Source of the DNA: Streptacidiphilus anmyonensis
Lineage (GTDB): Bacteria; Actinomycetota; Actinomycetes; Streptomycetales; Streptomycetaceae
DNA length: 64,000 bases
Direction: 5' to 3'
Assembly (NCBI RefSeq): GCF_000787855.1
Contig: NZ_BBPQ01000009.1
Span: 108,166 to 172,165, forward strand
The notes below the pieces were generated by a model, which had not been told where the DNA came from, searched no databases, and was given only the letters and a program-made list of their open reading frames with translations. The first letter of the stretch is position 1. Each line of letters opens with the position of its first letter. The translations under genes and the position numbers were made by a program. Positions 46,658 to 55,790 of the stretch are shown piece after piece.

Positions 46658-46737
46658 GCGCCCACACAACTTGCCGGGCGGCAGGTAAGCTTCGTACGAT
46701 GCCGCGCCGCCAATTCGATAGCCCGCGCCCACACAAC
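46658..46737. promoter_or_regulatory. Promoter and direct repeats before the ABC exporter
   Basis: The 377-bp gap (46443-46819) between divergent fadD and the ABC genes holds two copies of GCGCCCACACAAC (46658-46670 and 46725-46737). It also has a sigma-70-like pair TTGCCG (46671-46676) and TACGAT (46695-46700) with an 18-base gap, reading toward the ABC genes. The repeats may be an operator. I see no other gene in the gap. Confidence 0.4.
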
Positions 46738-46819
46738 CGGGTACGGTGTACGCAGAAATCTTCACCCTACTCCGCCCACCAGTTCCTCTCCTCCTCAGAG
46801 AGATCTTGAGAGATCCGTT

Positions 46820-48553
46820 GTGCTGATCCGACTCCTGCGCGCCCATCTGGGGCCGTACTCCAGGCAGATCACCCTGCTGGTCCTGCTCCAACTGGTCCAG
46901 ACGATCGCGACCCTCTACCTTCCCACCCTCAACGCCGACATCATCGACAACGGCGTGATCAAGGGCGACTCCGGCTACATCCTCGCGACCGGCGGGATCA
47001 TGATCGGCGTCTCACTGGCCCAGGTGGTCTGCTCCGTCGGCGCCGTCTACTTCGGCGCCCGGACCGCCATGGCGCTGGGCCGGGACATCCGGGCCTCGGT
47101 CTTCACCCGGGTCCAGTCCTTCTCCGTGCGCGAGGTCGGCCAGTTCGGCGCGCCCTCCCTGATCACCCGCAGCACCAACGACGTGCAGCAGGTGCAGATG
47201 CTGGTGCTGATGACCTTCACCCTGATGGTCTCCGCGCCGATCATGTGCGTCGGCGGCATCATCCTGGCGCTCAACCAGGACGTGCCGCTGTCCAGCCTGC
47301 TGATCGTCATCGTGCCGATCCTGGGCGTCATCATCGGCTTCACCGTCAGCCGGATGCGCCCGCTCTTCCGTTCCATGCAGGAGCGCATCGACACCGTCAA
47401 CCGCGTCCTGCGCGAGCAGATCAGCGGCCTGCGCGTGATCCGCGCCTTCGTCAAGGACGAGCACGAGCGCACCCGCTTCCGTGGCGCCAACGACGACCTG
47501 ACCGACGTGGGCCTGCGCGTCGGCCGGCTGATGGCGCTGATGTTCCCGCTGGTCATGCTGGTGGTCAACCTCTCCAGCGTGGCCGTCATCTGGTTCGGCG
47601 CGCACCGGATCGACTCCGGCGGCATGCAGATCGGCGCGCTGACGGCCTTCCTCAGCTACCTGATGCAGATCCTGATGTCGGTCATGATGGCCACCTTCAT
47701 GTTCATGATGGTGCCCCGCGCCGAGGTCTGCGCCGAGCGCATCCAGGAGGTGCTCGGCACGGAGACCACCGTCGCCCCGCCGGCCGTGCCGGTCCGCGAG
47801 CTCTCCGCCCGCGGCTACCTCGAGGTGCGCGGCGCCGAGTTCCGCTACCCGGGCGCCGAGGCGGCCGTGCTGCGCGACATCTCCTTCACCGCCCGGCCCG
47901 GCGAGACCACCGCGATCATCGGCTCGACCGGTTCCGGCAAGACCACGCTCATCAACCTGATCCCGCGGCTCTCCGACGTCACCGACGGCTCCGTGCTCGT
48001 CGACGGCGTCGACGTGCGCGACCTCGACGAGCAGGTGCTGTCCAAGTCCATCGGCCTGGTCCCGCAGAAGCCCTACCTGTTCACCGGCACCGTCGCCTCC
48101 AACCTCCGCTACGGCAACCCGGACGCGACGGACGAGGAGCTGTGGGCGGCCCTGACGACGGCGCAGGCCAAGGACTTCGTCTCGACGTTCCCCGAGGGCC
48201 TGGACGCGCCGATCGCCCAGGGCGGCACCAACGTCTCCGGCGGCCAGCGCCAGCGCCTGGCCATCGCCCGCGCCCTGGTGCGCAAGCCCGAGGTCTACCT
48301 CTTCGACGACTCCTTCTCCGCGCTCGACTACGCGACCGACGCGCGGCTGCGCGCCGCGCTGGAGCAGGAGACCAGGGACTCGACGGTGGTCATCGTGGCC
48401 CAGCGCGTCTCCACGATCCGCAACGCGGACCGGATCATCGTCCTCGACGAAGGCCAGATCGTCGGCGAGGGCACGCACCGTGAACTGATGGACGACAACG
48501 AGACGTACCGAGAGATCGTGCTGTCTCAGCTCACCGAGGAGGAGGCGGCATGA
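46820..48553 (+). CDS. ABC exporter subunit A (degenerate nucleotide site)
   Basis: 577 residues. Six membrane helices (about 10-320) precede an NBD with Walker A IIGSTGSGKTT, signature VSGGQRQR and Walker B VYLFDDSFSALD. The residue after the Walker B Asp is Asp where Glu is catalytic, the usual sign of the degenerate site in heterodimeric exporters such as TM287/288. It would export lipids, peptides or drugs. GTG 46820 is chosen with GAGAGA upstream. The frame is open 56 codons earlier without similarity. It overlaps the second subunit by ATGA. Confidence 0.92.
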   Translation: MLIRLLRAHLGPYSRQITLLVLLQLVQTIATLYLPTLNADIIDNGVIKGDSGYILATGGIMIGVSLAQVVCSVGAVYFGARTAMALGRDIRASVFTRVQSFSVREVGQFGAPSLITRSTNDVQQVQMLVLMTFTLMVSAPIMCVGGIILALNQDVPLSSLLIVIVPILGVIIGFTVSRMRPLFRSMQERIDTVNRVLREQISGLRVIRAFVKDEHERTRFRGANDDLTDVGLRVGRLMALMFPLVMLVVNLSSVAVIWFGAHRIDSGGMQIGALTAFLSYLMQILMSVMMATFMFMMVPRAEVCAERIQEVLGTETTVAPPAVPVRELSARGYLEVRGAEFRYPGAEAAVLRDISFTARPGETTAIIGSTGSGKTTLINLIPRLSDVTDGSVLVDGVDVRDLDEQVLSKSIGLVPQKPYLFTGTVASNLRYGNPDATDEELWAALTTAQAKDFVSTFPEGLDAPIAQGGTNVSGGQRQRLAIARALVRKPEVYLFDDSFSALDYATDARLRAALEQETRDSTVVIVAQRVSTIRNADRIIVLDEGQIVGEGTHRELMDDNETYREIVLSQLTEEEAA

Positions 48554-50514
48554 GCTCCGGCGGCGACGAAGCGAAGGCGGCGGCCAAGCGCCGCCCCGGG
48601 GCCGCGGCGGGCCCCGCCCGCTGGATGGGCGGCGCCCAGCCCGCCGAGAAGTCGATGGACTTCAAGGCGTCCGGCAAGCGGCTGCTGGGCCGGCTGCGGC
48701 CCGAACGCCCGCTGATCATCGGCGTGCTGGCGCTGGCCACGGTCAGCGTCGCGCTCTCGGTCATCGGCCCCAAGGTCCTCGGCCACGCCACCGACCTGAT
48801 CCTCGGCGGCGTCTTCGGCAAGAGGATCCCGGCGGGCACCAACCCGGCCGTGCTGAACGAGCACCTGAACCACCAGCAGCAGCAGATGCTGTCGTCGATC
48901 CACTTCACCCCCGGCAAGGGGATCGACTTCGGCGCGGTGGGCACCGTGCTGCTCTGGGTCACCCTGATCTACCTGTTCGCGGGCCTGTGCGGCATCGTCC
49001 AGGCGCGCCTGGCCAACGTGGCCGTCCAGCGCGCCGCGAACCGCCTGCGCGCGGACGTCGAGGACAAGCTCTCCCGGCTGCCGCTCAGCTACTACGACAA
49101 GCAGCCGCGCGGCGAGGTGCTGAGCCGGGTCACCAACGACATCGACAACATCGCGCAGACCCTCCAGCAGACGATGTCGCAGGTCATCACCTCGCTGCTG
49201 ACGGTCGTCGGCGTGCTGACGATGATGTTCTACATCTCCTGGATCCTGGCCCTGATCGCGCTGGTCTCCATCCCCGCCTCGGCGGTGCTGGCGGCCAAGG
49301 TCGGCAAGCGGGCGCAGCCGCAGTTCGTCCAGCAGTGGAAGTCCACGGGCAAGCTGAACGCGCACATCGAGGAGATGTACACCGGCCACTCGCTGGTCAA
49401 GGTCTTCGGCCACCAGCAGGAGGCCATCGAGCAGTTCCACGCCGAGAACGAGAAGCTCTACCAGTCCAGCTTCAAGGCGCAGTTCATCTCGGGCCTGATC
49501 CAGCCGGCGATGATGTTCATCGGCAACCTGAACTACGTCGTCGTCGCGGTCGTCGGCGGTCTGCGGGTCGCCTCGGGTGCACTGTCGATCGGTGACGTGC
49601 AGGCGTTCATCCAGTACTCGCGGCAGTTCAGCCAGCCGCTGACCCAGGTCGCGGCCATGGCCAACCTGGTGCAGTCCGGCGTCGCCTCGGCCGAGCGCGT
49701 CTTCGAGCTGCTGGACGCCGACGAGCAGTCCCCCGAGCCGGCCCGGCCGGAGCGTCCGGAACTGGTGCGCGGGCGAGTCGAGTTCGAGCACGTGGCCTTC
49801 CGCTACGAGGCGGAGAAGCCGCTCATCGAGGACCTCTCGCTGCTGGCCGACCCCGGCCACACGGTGGCCATCGTCGGCCCGACCGGCGCCGGCAAGACCA
49901 CCCTGGTCAACCTGCTCATGCGGTTCTACGAGCCGACGGGCGGGCGGATCACGCTGGACGGCGTGAACGTGGCCGAGATGAACCGCGAGGAACTGCGCGG
50001 CCACATCGGCATGGTGCTCCAGGACACCTGGCTGTTCGGCGGCTCCATCGCCGACAACATCGCCTACGGGTCCGAGGGGGCGACACGCGAGCAGATCGTC
50101 GCGGCGGCCAAGGCCGCGCACGTCGACCGCTTCGTGCGCACCCTGCCGGACGGCTACGACACCGTCATCGACGACGAGGGCACCGGCGTCAGCGCGGGCG
50201 AGAAGCAGCTGATCACCATCGCGCGGGCGTTCCTGGCCGAGCCGTCGATCCTCGTCCTGGACGAGGCGACCAGCTCCGTCGACACCCGCACCGAGGTGCT
50301 GATCCAGCGCGCCATGGCCAAGCTCCGCGCGGGCCGCACCGCCTTCGTCATCGCCCACCGCCTCTCCACGATCCGCGACGCGGACACCATCCTGGTGATG
50401 GAGAACGGTGCGATCGTGGAACAGGGCGACCACGCCTCCCTGCTGGAGCGGGACGGCGCCTACGCCCGCCTCTACAAGGCCCAGTTCGCCCAGGCGGTCG
50501 CCGAGGTCGACTGA
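48550..50514 (+). CDS. ABC exporter subunit B (consensus Walker B)
   Basis: 654 residues. A cytoplasmic N-terminal tail of about 55 residues precedes six helices. The NBD has Walker A IVGPTGAGKTT, signature VSAGEKQL in place of SGGQ, and Walker B ILVLDEATSSVD with catalytic Glu. Together with subunit A this gives one active and one degenerate ATP site. An extended loop of about 40 residues (FGKRIPAGTNPAVLNEHL region, about 95-120) between the first two helices is outside the cell. It is coupled to the first gene by the ATGA overlap. Confidence 0.93.
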   Translation: MSSGGDEAKAAAKRRPGAAAGPARWMGGAQPAEKSMDFKASGKRLLGRLRPERPLIIGVLALATVSVALSVIGPKVLGHATDLILGGVFGKRIPAGTNPAVLNEHLNHQQQQMLSSIHFTPGKGIDFGAVGTVLLWVTLIYLFAGLCGIVQARLANVAVQRAANRLRADVEDKLSRLPLSYYDKQPRGEVLSRVTNDIDNIAQTLQQTMSQVITSLLTVVGVLTMMFYISWILALIALVSIPASAVLAAKVGKRAQPQFVQQWKSTGKLNAHIEEMYTGHSLVKVFGHQQEAIEQFHAENEKLYQSSFKAQFISGLIQPAMMFIGNLNYVVVAVVGGLRVASGALSIGDVQAFIQYSRQFSQPLTQVAAMANLVQSGVASAERVFELLDADEQSPEPARPERPELVRGRVEFEHVAFRYEAEKPLIEDLSLLADPGHTVAIVGPTGAGKTTLVNLLMRFYEPTGGRITLDGVNVAEMNREELRGHIGMVLQDTWLFGGSIADNIAYGSEGATREQIVAAAKAAHVDRFVRTLPDGYDTVIDDEGTGVSAGEKQLITIARAFLAEPSILVLDEATSSVDTRTEVLIQRAMAKLRAGRTAFVIAHRLSTIRDADTILVMENGAIVEQGDHASLLERDGAYARLYKAQFAQAVAEVD

Positions 50515-50529
50515 GTCGCAGCCTCACCC

Positions 50530-50575
50530 GGAAGGCCGGTGCCCGCTCCCCTCCGGGGGCGGGTGCCGGCCTTCC
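50530..50575. terminator. Strong bidirectional terminator after the ABC exporter
   Basis: A 21-bp stem (50530-50550 with 50555-50575) has a 4-base loop and three G-U pairs. The outer arms read GGAAGGCCGG and CCGGCCTTCC. It lies 15 bases after the exporter stop and before the end of the convergent small gene. Confidence 0.85.
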
Positions 50576-50584
50576 GCCTTCCGC

Positions 50585-50767
50585 CTACCGGCTCGCGGTC
50601 GCGGGGGCTGCCGGAGCGGGAGCGGGCGCGGGCGCGTGGTGACCGCCGTGCGTGAGCAGGAACGCGAGGGCCGCGGCGGTGATCAGCAGTCCGCCCGCCC
50701 CGGCCAGCCGGGGGTCCAGCAGCGGGTTGCGCGGTGTCCGGTCGTCCTCGTCGGGTGTGCCTGTCAC
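50585..50767 (-). CDS. Small single-helix protein
   Basis: 60 residues: an acidic/polar start, a single membrane helix (LAGAGGLLITAAALAFLLTHGG) and an Ala-Pro tail. No family is recognised. GTG 50767 lies nine bases after the GNAT stop on the same strand, so it would be translated from the same message. The weak ribosome site and low-complexity tail mean it may not be real. Confidence 0.5.
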   Translation of the reverse strand: MTGTPDEDDRTPRNPLLDPRLAGAGGLLITAAALAFLLTHGGHHAPAPAPAPAAPATASR

Positions 50768-50776
50768 CGGCTCAGG

Positions 50777-51205
50777 CTAGGCCAGCTCCTTGAACATGTG
50801 AACGTCCTCGGCGCCGCCGGGGATGCCGAGGGTGCGGCCGGTCTCCCGGTAACCGTGTCGCTGGTAGAAGCCCGGCGCCTGGAAGGTGAACGAGGAGACG
50901 ACGGCGCGGTCGCAGCCGCGGCGGCGGGCCTCCTCCTCGGCGGCGAGCAGGAGGCGACTGCCCCAGCCGTCCTTGCGGCTGTCCTCGCGGACCCAGAGCA
51001 TCTCGATGCCGAGCAGGCCGCCCCACGTCCAGGCCGCCAGGCCGCCGACGATCTCGCCCGCGTCGTCCACGACCTTGACGGACAGCTTGCCTTGGTCCGC
51101 AGCGGTGGTGCCGGTCGCGGGGAAGTTGAACTCGTCGAGGCCGGCGGACAGCCGCGCGTTCAGCTCCGCGTCGTCGTCGCCGACGGTCAGTCGATCACTG
51201 TGCAT
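50777..51205 (-). CDS. GNAT family N-acetyltransferase
   Basis: 142 residues. The acetyl-CoA loop is in RKDGWGSRLLLAAEEEARRRG, preceded by the strand LLGIEMLWVRED, and APGFYQRHGYRETG is the C-terminal GNAT motif. Its substrate is unknown. It is divergent from the GH25 gene and followed by the small helix protein. Confidence 0.88.
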   Translation of the reverse strand: MHSDRLTVGDDDAELNARLSAGLDEFNFPATGTTAADQGKLSVKVVDDAGEIVGGLAAWTWGGLLGIEMLWVREDSRKDGWGSRLLLAAEEEARRRGCDRAVVSSFTFQAPGFYQRHGYRETGRTLGIPGGAEDVHMFKELA

Positions 51206-51408
51206 GCGGGCGAGTCTGGCACACCCGGGGCTTCCGGCGCGGGGCTGGAAAGGCTCGTCGCAATCGCTTGAAAACTCTTTCCCGATCCGGGTCTACATGC
51301 GTAGCATTCCTGTGGCATGGCTGGGACAAGAACCTTTCCGGCCGTCAGTTCAGCGTTCTCGCAAGCCCTTTGCCGTCCAGCACGAGGACAACACGGAGGC
51401 GCGACGCA

Positions 51409-52272
51409 ATGAACTCCCTTTCCCTCCCCCGCAGACTCACCGCCGCCGCAACCCTGTTCGCGGCGCTCGGCCTGGCGACCGCGACCCCCCTCGCACCCGC
51501 GCAGGCCGCATCCGCCCAGGCCACGTCCGCCCAGGCTCCCGCCCAGGCAGCTTCCGCCAAACTCCCGCGCGGCGACGCCTACATGGGCATCGGCGTCCGC
51601 GCGCACGGGGGCGGCGGAGCCGGCGGCGGCGTCCAGCCGATGGTCACCCAGACCGAAGGCGTGGACGTCTCCAGCTACCAGGGCACCGTGGACTGGGCGA
51701 CGCTGTGGAACAGCGGCGTCCGCTGGGCCTACACCAAGGCCACCGAGGGGACCTACTACACCAACCCCGACTTCGCGCAGCAGTACAACGGCCCCTACAA
51801 CGTCGGCATGATCCGCGCCGCCTACCACTTCGCCACCCCGGACACGACCTCGGGCGGCGTCCAGGCGGACTACTTCGTGAACCACGGCGGCGGCTGGTCC
51901 GCCGACGGCAGGACCCTGCCGGGCGTCCTGGACATCGAGTGGGACCCGTACGGGGCCGCCTGCTACGGCCTTTCGCAGAGCGCCATGGTCAGCTGGATCT
52001 CCGGCTTCCTGAACGAGTACCACGCCCGCACCGGCCGCTGGGCGGTGATCTACACCGCGACCTCCTGGTGGGTCCAGTGCACCGGCAACTACGGAGGCTT
52101 CGCGGCCGACGACCCGCTGTGGATCGCGAACTACAACGGCTCCCCCGGCACCCTGCCGGCCGGCTGGGGCTACTACACGATGTGGCAGTACACCGACTCC
52201 GGCCCGTACGTCGGCGACCACGACGAGTTCAACGGCGACATCACCCGCGTCCAGGCCCTCGCACTGGGCTGA
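51409..52272 (+). CDS. Secreted GH25 lysozyme (muramidase)
   Basis: 287 residues. A Sec signal peptide (about 1-33, cleaved at AQA) and a low-complexity Ala/Gln/Gly region precede the GH25 domain from residue 83. TEGVDVSSYQG holds the first acid (Asp86), and VLDIEWDP the catalytic Asp/Glu pair. WTYxxx-type MWQYTDSG ends the fold. It cleaves peptidoglycan glycan strands, for growth, sporulation or competition. GGAGG is about nine bases before the ATG. It converges on the AraC gene with no gap between stop codons. Confidence 0.93.
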   Translation: MNSLSLPRRLTAAATLFAALGLATATPLAPAQAASAQATSAQAPAQAASAKLPRGDAYMGIGVRAHGGGGAGGGVQPMVTQTEGVDVSSYQGTVDWATLWNSGVRWAYTKATEGTYYTNPDFAQQYNGPYNVGMIRAAYHFATPDTTSGGVQADYFVNHGGGWSADGRTLPGVLDIEWDPYGAACYGLSQSAMVSWISGFLNEYHARTGRWAVIYTATSWWVQCTGNYGGFAADDPLWIANYNGSPGTLPAGWGYYTMWQYTDSGPYVGDHDEFNGDITRVQALALG

Positions 52273-53079
52273 TCAGCGCTCCCCGCGGGAGTACCGGGAC
52301 GGCGGCACACCCACGACGGCCGTGAAGTCACGGGTCAGATGGGCCTGGTCGCTGTAGCCCAGGTCGGCGGCGAGAGCCGCCCAGTCCACGGAGCCGCTGT
52401 CGGCGCGCTGCGCCGCCTCGTGCAGACGAGCGCGGCGCAGCACCGCCTTCGGGCTCACCCCCACGTACTCGGCGAAGAGGCGCTGCAGGCTGCGCGGCGA
52501 GAGGTCGAACCGCGATGCCACCTGCTCGACGCGGACCAGCGTGTGGTCGACCGTCATCTCCCGCACGACGGCGGCGGCCTGGACCGCCTGCGGGTCCGGC
52601 CCGGCCGGCAGGCGGGCGGCCAGGAAGCCCTCGACCAGGGCCACCATCGCGTCGGTCCCCGCACCGGCCAGCACGCGCGGACACAGCTCGTCCACGCCGG
52701 GGCCGAAGACCGCCCCGGCGGGCAGGACCCGGTCGGTCAGCTCCTGGACCGGCCCGTCCGCGAAGGCCCGGAAGCCGCCCGGCAGGAAGCGGACCCCGTG
52801 CACCTGCCCCGCGTCGACGAGCCGGCGGGTGTAGACGCCGCGGATCACCCCGTAGACCAGGGGCCCGGCCGGTTCGAAGACCAGGTGCACGTTCGGGTGC
52901 GAGAGCACCTGCGAGTCGTAGGGCGCCTGTCCCGTCACGTCCCAGCGGACGATCCAGTGGTACTCCACGTACGGGGCGAGCGCGGGCCCTGCCGGCGCGG
53001 TCGTGACCGTGAACCGGCTCGCGCCCTGCTCCGGGTGCAGGACACCCCTGGGCGCCGTACGGCCGTCGTTCCGCTCCAT
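52273..53079 (-). CDS. AraC family regulator (DUF6597-like N-terminus)
   Basis: 268 residues. The N-terminal sensor has LAPYVEYHWIVRWDV and GVRFLPGGFRAF, followed by a helical linker and an AraC HTH (VASRFDLSPRSLQRLFAEYVGVSPKAVL, LAADLGYSDQAHLTRDFTAVVG). This layout (DUF6597 plus HTH_18) is frequent in actinomycetes. It is divergent from the TIGR03086-type gene, with 67 bases between starts, so it probably controls it. ATG 53079 is the first Met of the domain. Confidence 0.88.
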   Translation of the reverse strand: MERNDGRTAPRGVLHPEQGASRFTVTTAPAGPALAPYVEYHWIVRWDVTGQAPYDSQVLSHPNVHLVFEPAGPLVYGVIRGVYTRRLVDAGQVHGVRFLPGGFRAFADGPVQELTDRVLPAGAVFGPGVDELCPRVLAGAGTDAMVALVEGFLAARLPAGPDPQAVQAAAVVREMTVDHTLVRVEQVASRFDLSPRSLQRLFAEYVGVSPKAVLRRARLHEAAQRADSGSVDWAALAADLGYSDQAHLTRDFTAVVGVPPSRYSRGER

Positions 53080-53146
53080 GAGCACCACCCTAGGCGTGTC
53101 GCGTTTCTTCAAGACCGCGCCGCGTGTCGTCCGTACCGTCGTGGTC

Positions 53147-53749
53147 ATGAACGACACGAACCACACGTCCGAGCTCCCCGAGCTCCCCGAGCTGTACGGC
53201 GCGCTGCGCGCCTCCGCCGCCGAGACCGTCCGCGTCCTGCGGGGCGTCGACCCGGCCGCGCTGGACGCCCCCACCCCCTCGGCCGAGTGGGACCTGCGCG
53301 CCGTCGTGAACCACCTGATCCTGTGGACCGCCCACAACTTCGCGCTGCGCGCCGAGGGCGGGTCCGTTCCCGCCGAGTGGTACGAACGCGACTTCACGGC
53401 GGAGCCGGGCTGGGCGGAGGCGTACGCCCAGCAGGTCGACAAGGCGCTCGCGGCCTGGTCGGACCCGTCGGTCTGGGAGCGGGAGATGCCGATGGGCGAC
53501 TCCGCCGTCCCGGCGGCGGCGATCGCCGGGATGATCCTGCTGGAGTTCTCCCTCCATGGCTGGGAGGCGGCCGAGGGCTCCGGCCAGACCTACACCCTGG
53601 ACGAGGCGACGGCCACGGCGGTGCTGGGCCAGGTCGAGCAGTGGGCGGAGATGTTCCGCCAGTACGACGGGTTCGCCCGGCCGGCGCCGGCCGGCGACGA
53701 CGCCGGCGCCTTCGCCCGTGCGTTGGCCCTGTCGGGACGCAGGGCCTAG
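53147..53749 (+). CDS. TIGR03086-type DinB/mycothiol-associated protein
   Basis: 200 residues. VLRGVDPAALDAPTPSAEWDLRAVVNHLI is typical of the TIGR03086 branch, with metal-ligand His in VVNH and EFSLHGWEAA. Members are related to mycothiol-dependent maleylpyruvate isomerase but have no proven activity. No ribosome site precedes ATG 53147, so it is probably leaderless. Regulation by the divergent AraC gene is likely. Its stop shares a CTAG palindrome with the stop of the convergent kinase gene. Confidence 0.85.
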   Translation: MNDTNHTSELPELPELYGALRASAAETVRVLRGVDPAALDAPTPSAEWDLRAVVNHLILWTAHNFALRAEGGSVPAEWYERDFTAEPGWAEAYAQQVDKALAAWSDPSVWEREMPMGDSAVPAAAIAGMILLEFSLHGWEAAEGSGQTYTLDEATATAVLGQVEQWAEMFRQYDGFARPAPAGDDAGAFARALALSGRRA

Positions 53750-55701
53750 CAGTTACCGGAACCGCGCAGAGCGGGCCAGGTCTGCGGGCCGACGCCGCCG
53801 TCATTACTGAGGCCCACGCAGCTCTGGAAGGTCTCCACGGCGTGCTGCGTGCCGGGGCCGAACTGCCCGTCGACCCCGCCGGACGAGGTGATGATGCTCG
53901 CCAGCTGCCCTCCCCGGTGCAGGAGCAGGCACTGCACCTCCTCGATCGCGGCGGTGCTGCCGTGACCGTGGATGTCGGTCTCCTCGCTCCCTGAGTAGTA
54001 GGTGCAGTCCTGGTCCCAGCTCGGCGTGCTCGGCGGCGGCGGGGCCGAGGTGGGCGGCGCGGCGGGCGTCGTCTGCTGCGAGGCCGGGGTGGTCTGGGAT
54101 CCGGCCGGGGTCGTGGCCGTCCCGCCGCCCGGCTTGGAGCTCGCCGAACCGCCCGGTCGGGCCGCCGACGAGCCGGCGGCCGACGCGGAGGCAGAGGCGG
54201 AGGCGGACGGTGCCCCGGCCGTCGCGGACGCGGCGGCCGAGCCCGACGCGCCGGCGCTCGGCGTGCCAGAAGCGCCGTCCACACTGGTGCTGCCGCCCTG
54301 CTGCGCGGTGGTGTTCGAGGTGCCGGGCTTTCCGCCTCCGGTGAGCGCGATCGCCGTGCCCGCGATGGCGGCCACGGCGACGACCGCCGCGACGACGGTC
54401 AGCACCGCGCGGTTGCCGCGCCGCCGCTCCTCCTGCTGCGGGGGCGCCACTGCGGCCGGGGCGGCCGAGACGTAGGCGGGCTGCTGGTGCGGCTGCACCG
54501 GCTGCGGCTGCGGCTGCTGGAAGGCGTGCACGGGTTCCGGGACGGACGGCACCGTCGGCGGCGTCGGGCGCACCGGTCCCTGTTGCAAGGGAGCCTGCGC
54601 GGTGGGCGGCGTCGGCATCGCCGTCTGGGTGGGCGTGGCCGCCGCCGGGGTGGCCCCGGCCGTGCGGCCCAGCAGCATCGTGCCGTCGTCGGCGACGGGG
54701 GCGGCGGGCGCGTCCGGCGCCGGAAGCGGCAGCGCCTGCACGGCGATCGCCACCTCGACCCGGGACATGATCGCGGCGCTCAGCTCCGGCGACCACGGCG
54801 CGGCCACCTGCCGCAGCGCCGCCCGCTCGGCGACGTCCGGCGCGGTCGGGCGGGCGGCCGGGTCCTTGTCGAGGCAGGCCCGGACCAGCTCGGCCAACTG
54901 CGGGTCGACGTCCTCGACCCGTTCCAGCACCTCCGGCTTCGGCTCCTCGAACGCGACGCGGTGCAGCACGTCCACGGTGGTGCCGTCGCCGAACGGGCCG
55001 TTGCCGGTGACGGCGAAGGCGAGGACGGAGCCGAGAGCGAACAGGTCCGAGGAGGTCGCGACGGCCTGCCCGCGGACCTGCTCCGGCGACATGTAGGCGG
55101 GCGTGCCGACCTGCTGGCCGGTGGTGGTGATCGCGCTGGTGTCGGCGGCCTGGGAGATGCCGAAGTCGATGACGCGGCAACCGGCCGGGCCGAGGATGAC
55201 GTTGGACGGCTTGATGTCCCGGTGGACCACCCCGACGCGCTCCATCGCCCCGATGGCCTGGGCGAGTTCGAGCGCCAGACGCCATGCTCCGGTCGCGCCG
55301 AGCGGCCCTGCCGAGGCGACGGCCTCCGAGAGGCTCGGGCCGGGGATGTACTCGGTGGCCATCCACAGCAGGTCGCCGTCGTAGCCGCTGCCGAGCAGCA
55401 CCGCGGCCTGCTCGCCGCGCACCCGCGCGAGCGCTGCGGACTCGCGCTCGAAGCGCCGCCGGAAGCCCTCGTCCTCGGCGTACTCGGGGCGGATCACCTT
55501 GACGGCGGCCAGTTCTGACGAACCCTCCGACGCGCGGCCCAGGTAGATCCGGCCCATACCGCCGCCGCCGAGGACGGCGATGACCGCGTAGGGCCCGACC
55601 CGGCGCGGGTCGGTGGCGCGCAGCGGCTTGGCGCCGAGGCGGTCCAGGCCGACCGAGCCGAAGATCCGGGGATCCGAGAAGCCGTCCTGCTGCGCCGTCA
55701 T
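53746..55701 (-). CDS. Membrane Ser/Thr protein kinase with external peptidoglycan-binding-like domain
   Basis: 651 residues. The Hanks kinase domain (about 37-300) is complete: GGGGMGRIYLG, Lys68, HRDIKPSN with Asp162, DFG at 179-181, and SPE. A Pro/Gln-rich juxtamembrane region leads to one membrane helix (432-454), then an extracellular Ser/Ala/Gly/Thr/Pro-rich linker (about 455-580) and a C-terminal PG_binding_1-like domain (about 588-648) with GVDGQFGPGTQHAVETFQ and GVGPQTW. Other actinobacterial kinases use PASTA domains instead. It probably senses cell-wall material. Cys pairs in the C-terminal domain may form disulfides. The hairpin at 55791 separates it from lepA. Confidence 0.9.
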   Translation of the reverse strand: MTAQQDGFSDPRIFGSVGLDRLGAKPLRATDPRRVGPYAVIAVLGGGGMGRIYLGRASEGSSELAAVKVIRPEYAEDEGFRRRFERESAALARVRGEQAAVLLGSGYDGDLLWMATEYIPGPSLSEAVASAGPLGATGAWRLALELAQAIGAMERVGVVHRDIKPSNVILGPAGCRVIDFGISQAADTSAITTTGQQVGTPAYMSPEQVRGQAVATSSDLFALGSVLAFAVTGNGPFGDGTTVDVLHRVAFEEPKPEVLERVEDVDPQLAELVRACLDKDPAARPTAPDVAERAALRQVAAPWSPELSAAIMSRVEVAIAVQALPLPAPDAPAAPVADDGTMLLGRTAGATPAAATPTQTAMPTPPTAQAPLQQGPVRPTPPTVPSVPEPVHAFQQPQPQPVQPHQQPAYVSAAPAAVAPPQQEERRRGNRAVLTVVAAVVAVAAIAGTAIALTGGGKPGTSNTTAQQGGSTSVDGASGTPSAGASGSAAASATAGAPSASASASASAAGSSAARPGGSASSKPGGGTATTPAGSQTTPASQQTTPAAPPTSAPPPPSTPSWDQDCTYYSGSEETDIHGHGSTAAIEEVQCLLLHRGGQLASIITSSGGVDGQFGPGTQHAVETFQSCVGLSNDGGVGPQTWPALRGSGNC

Positions 55702-55790
55702 GTCCTTCTCCCCGTACCCCGTACCCCGTCAATGCCGATCCGCCGCGTAGGCACCGGGAGATTACCGCAATCACGTGAAAGGGCGGACAA

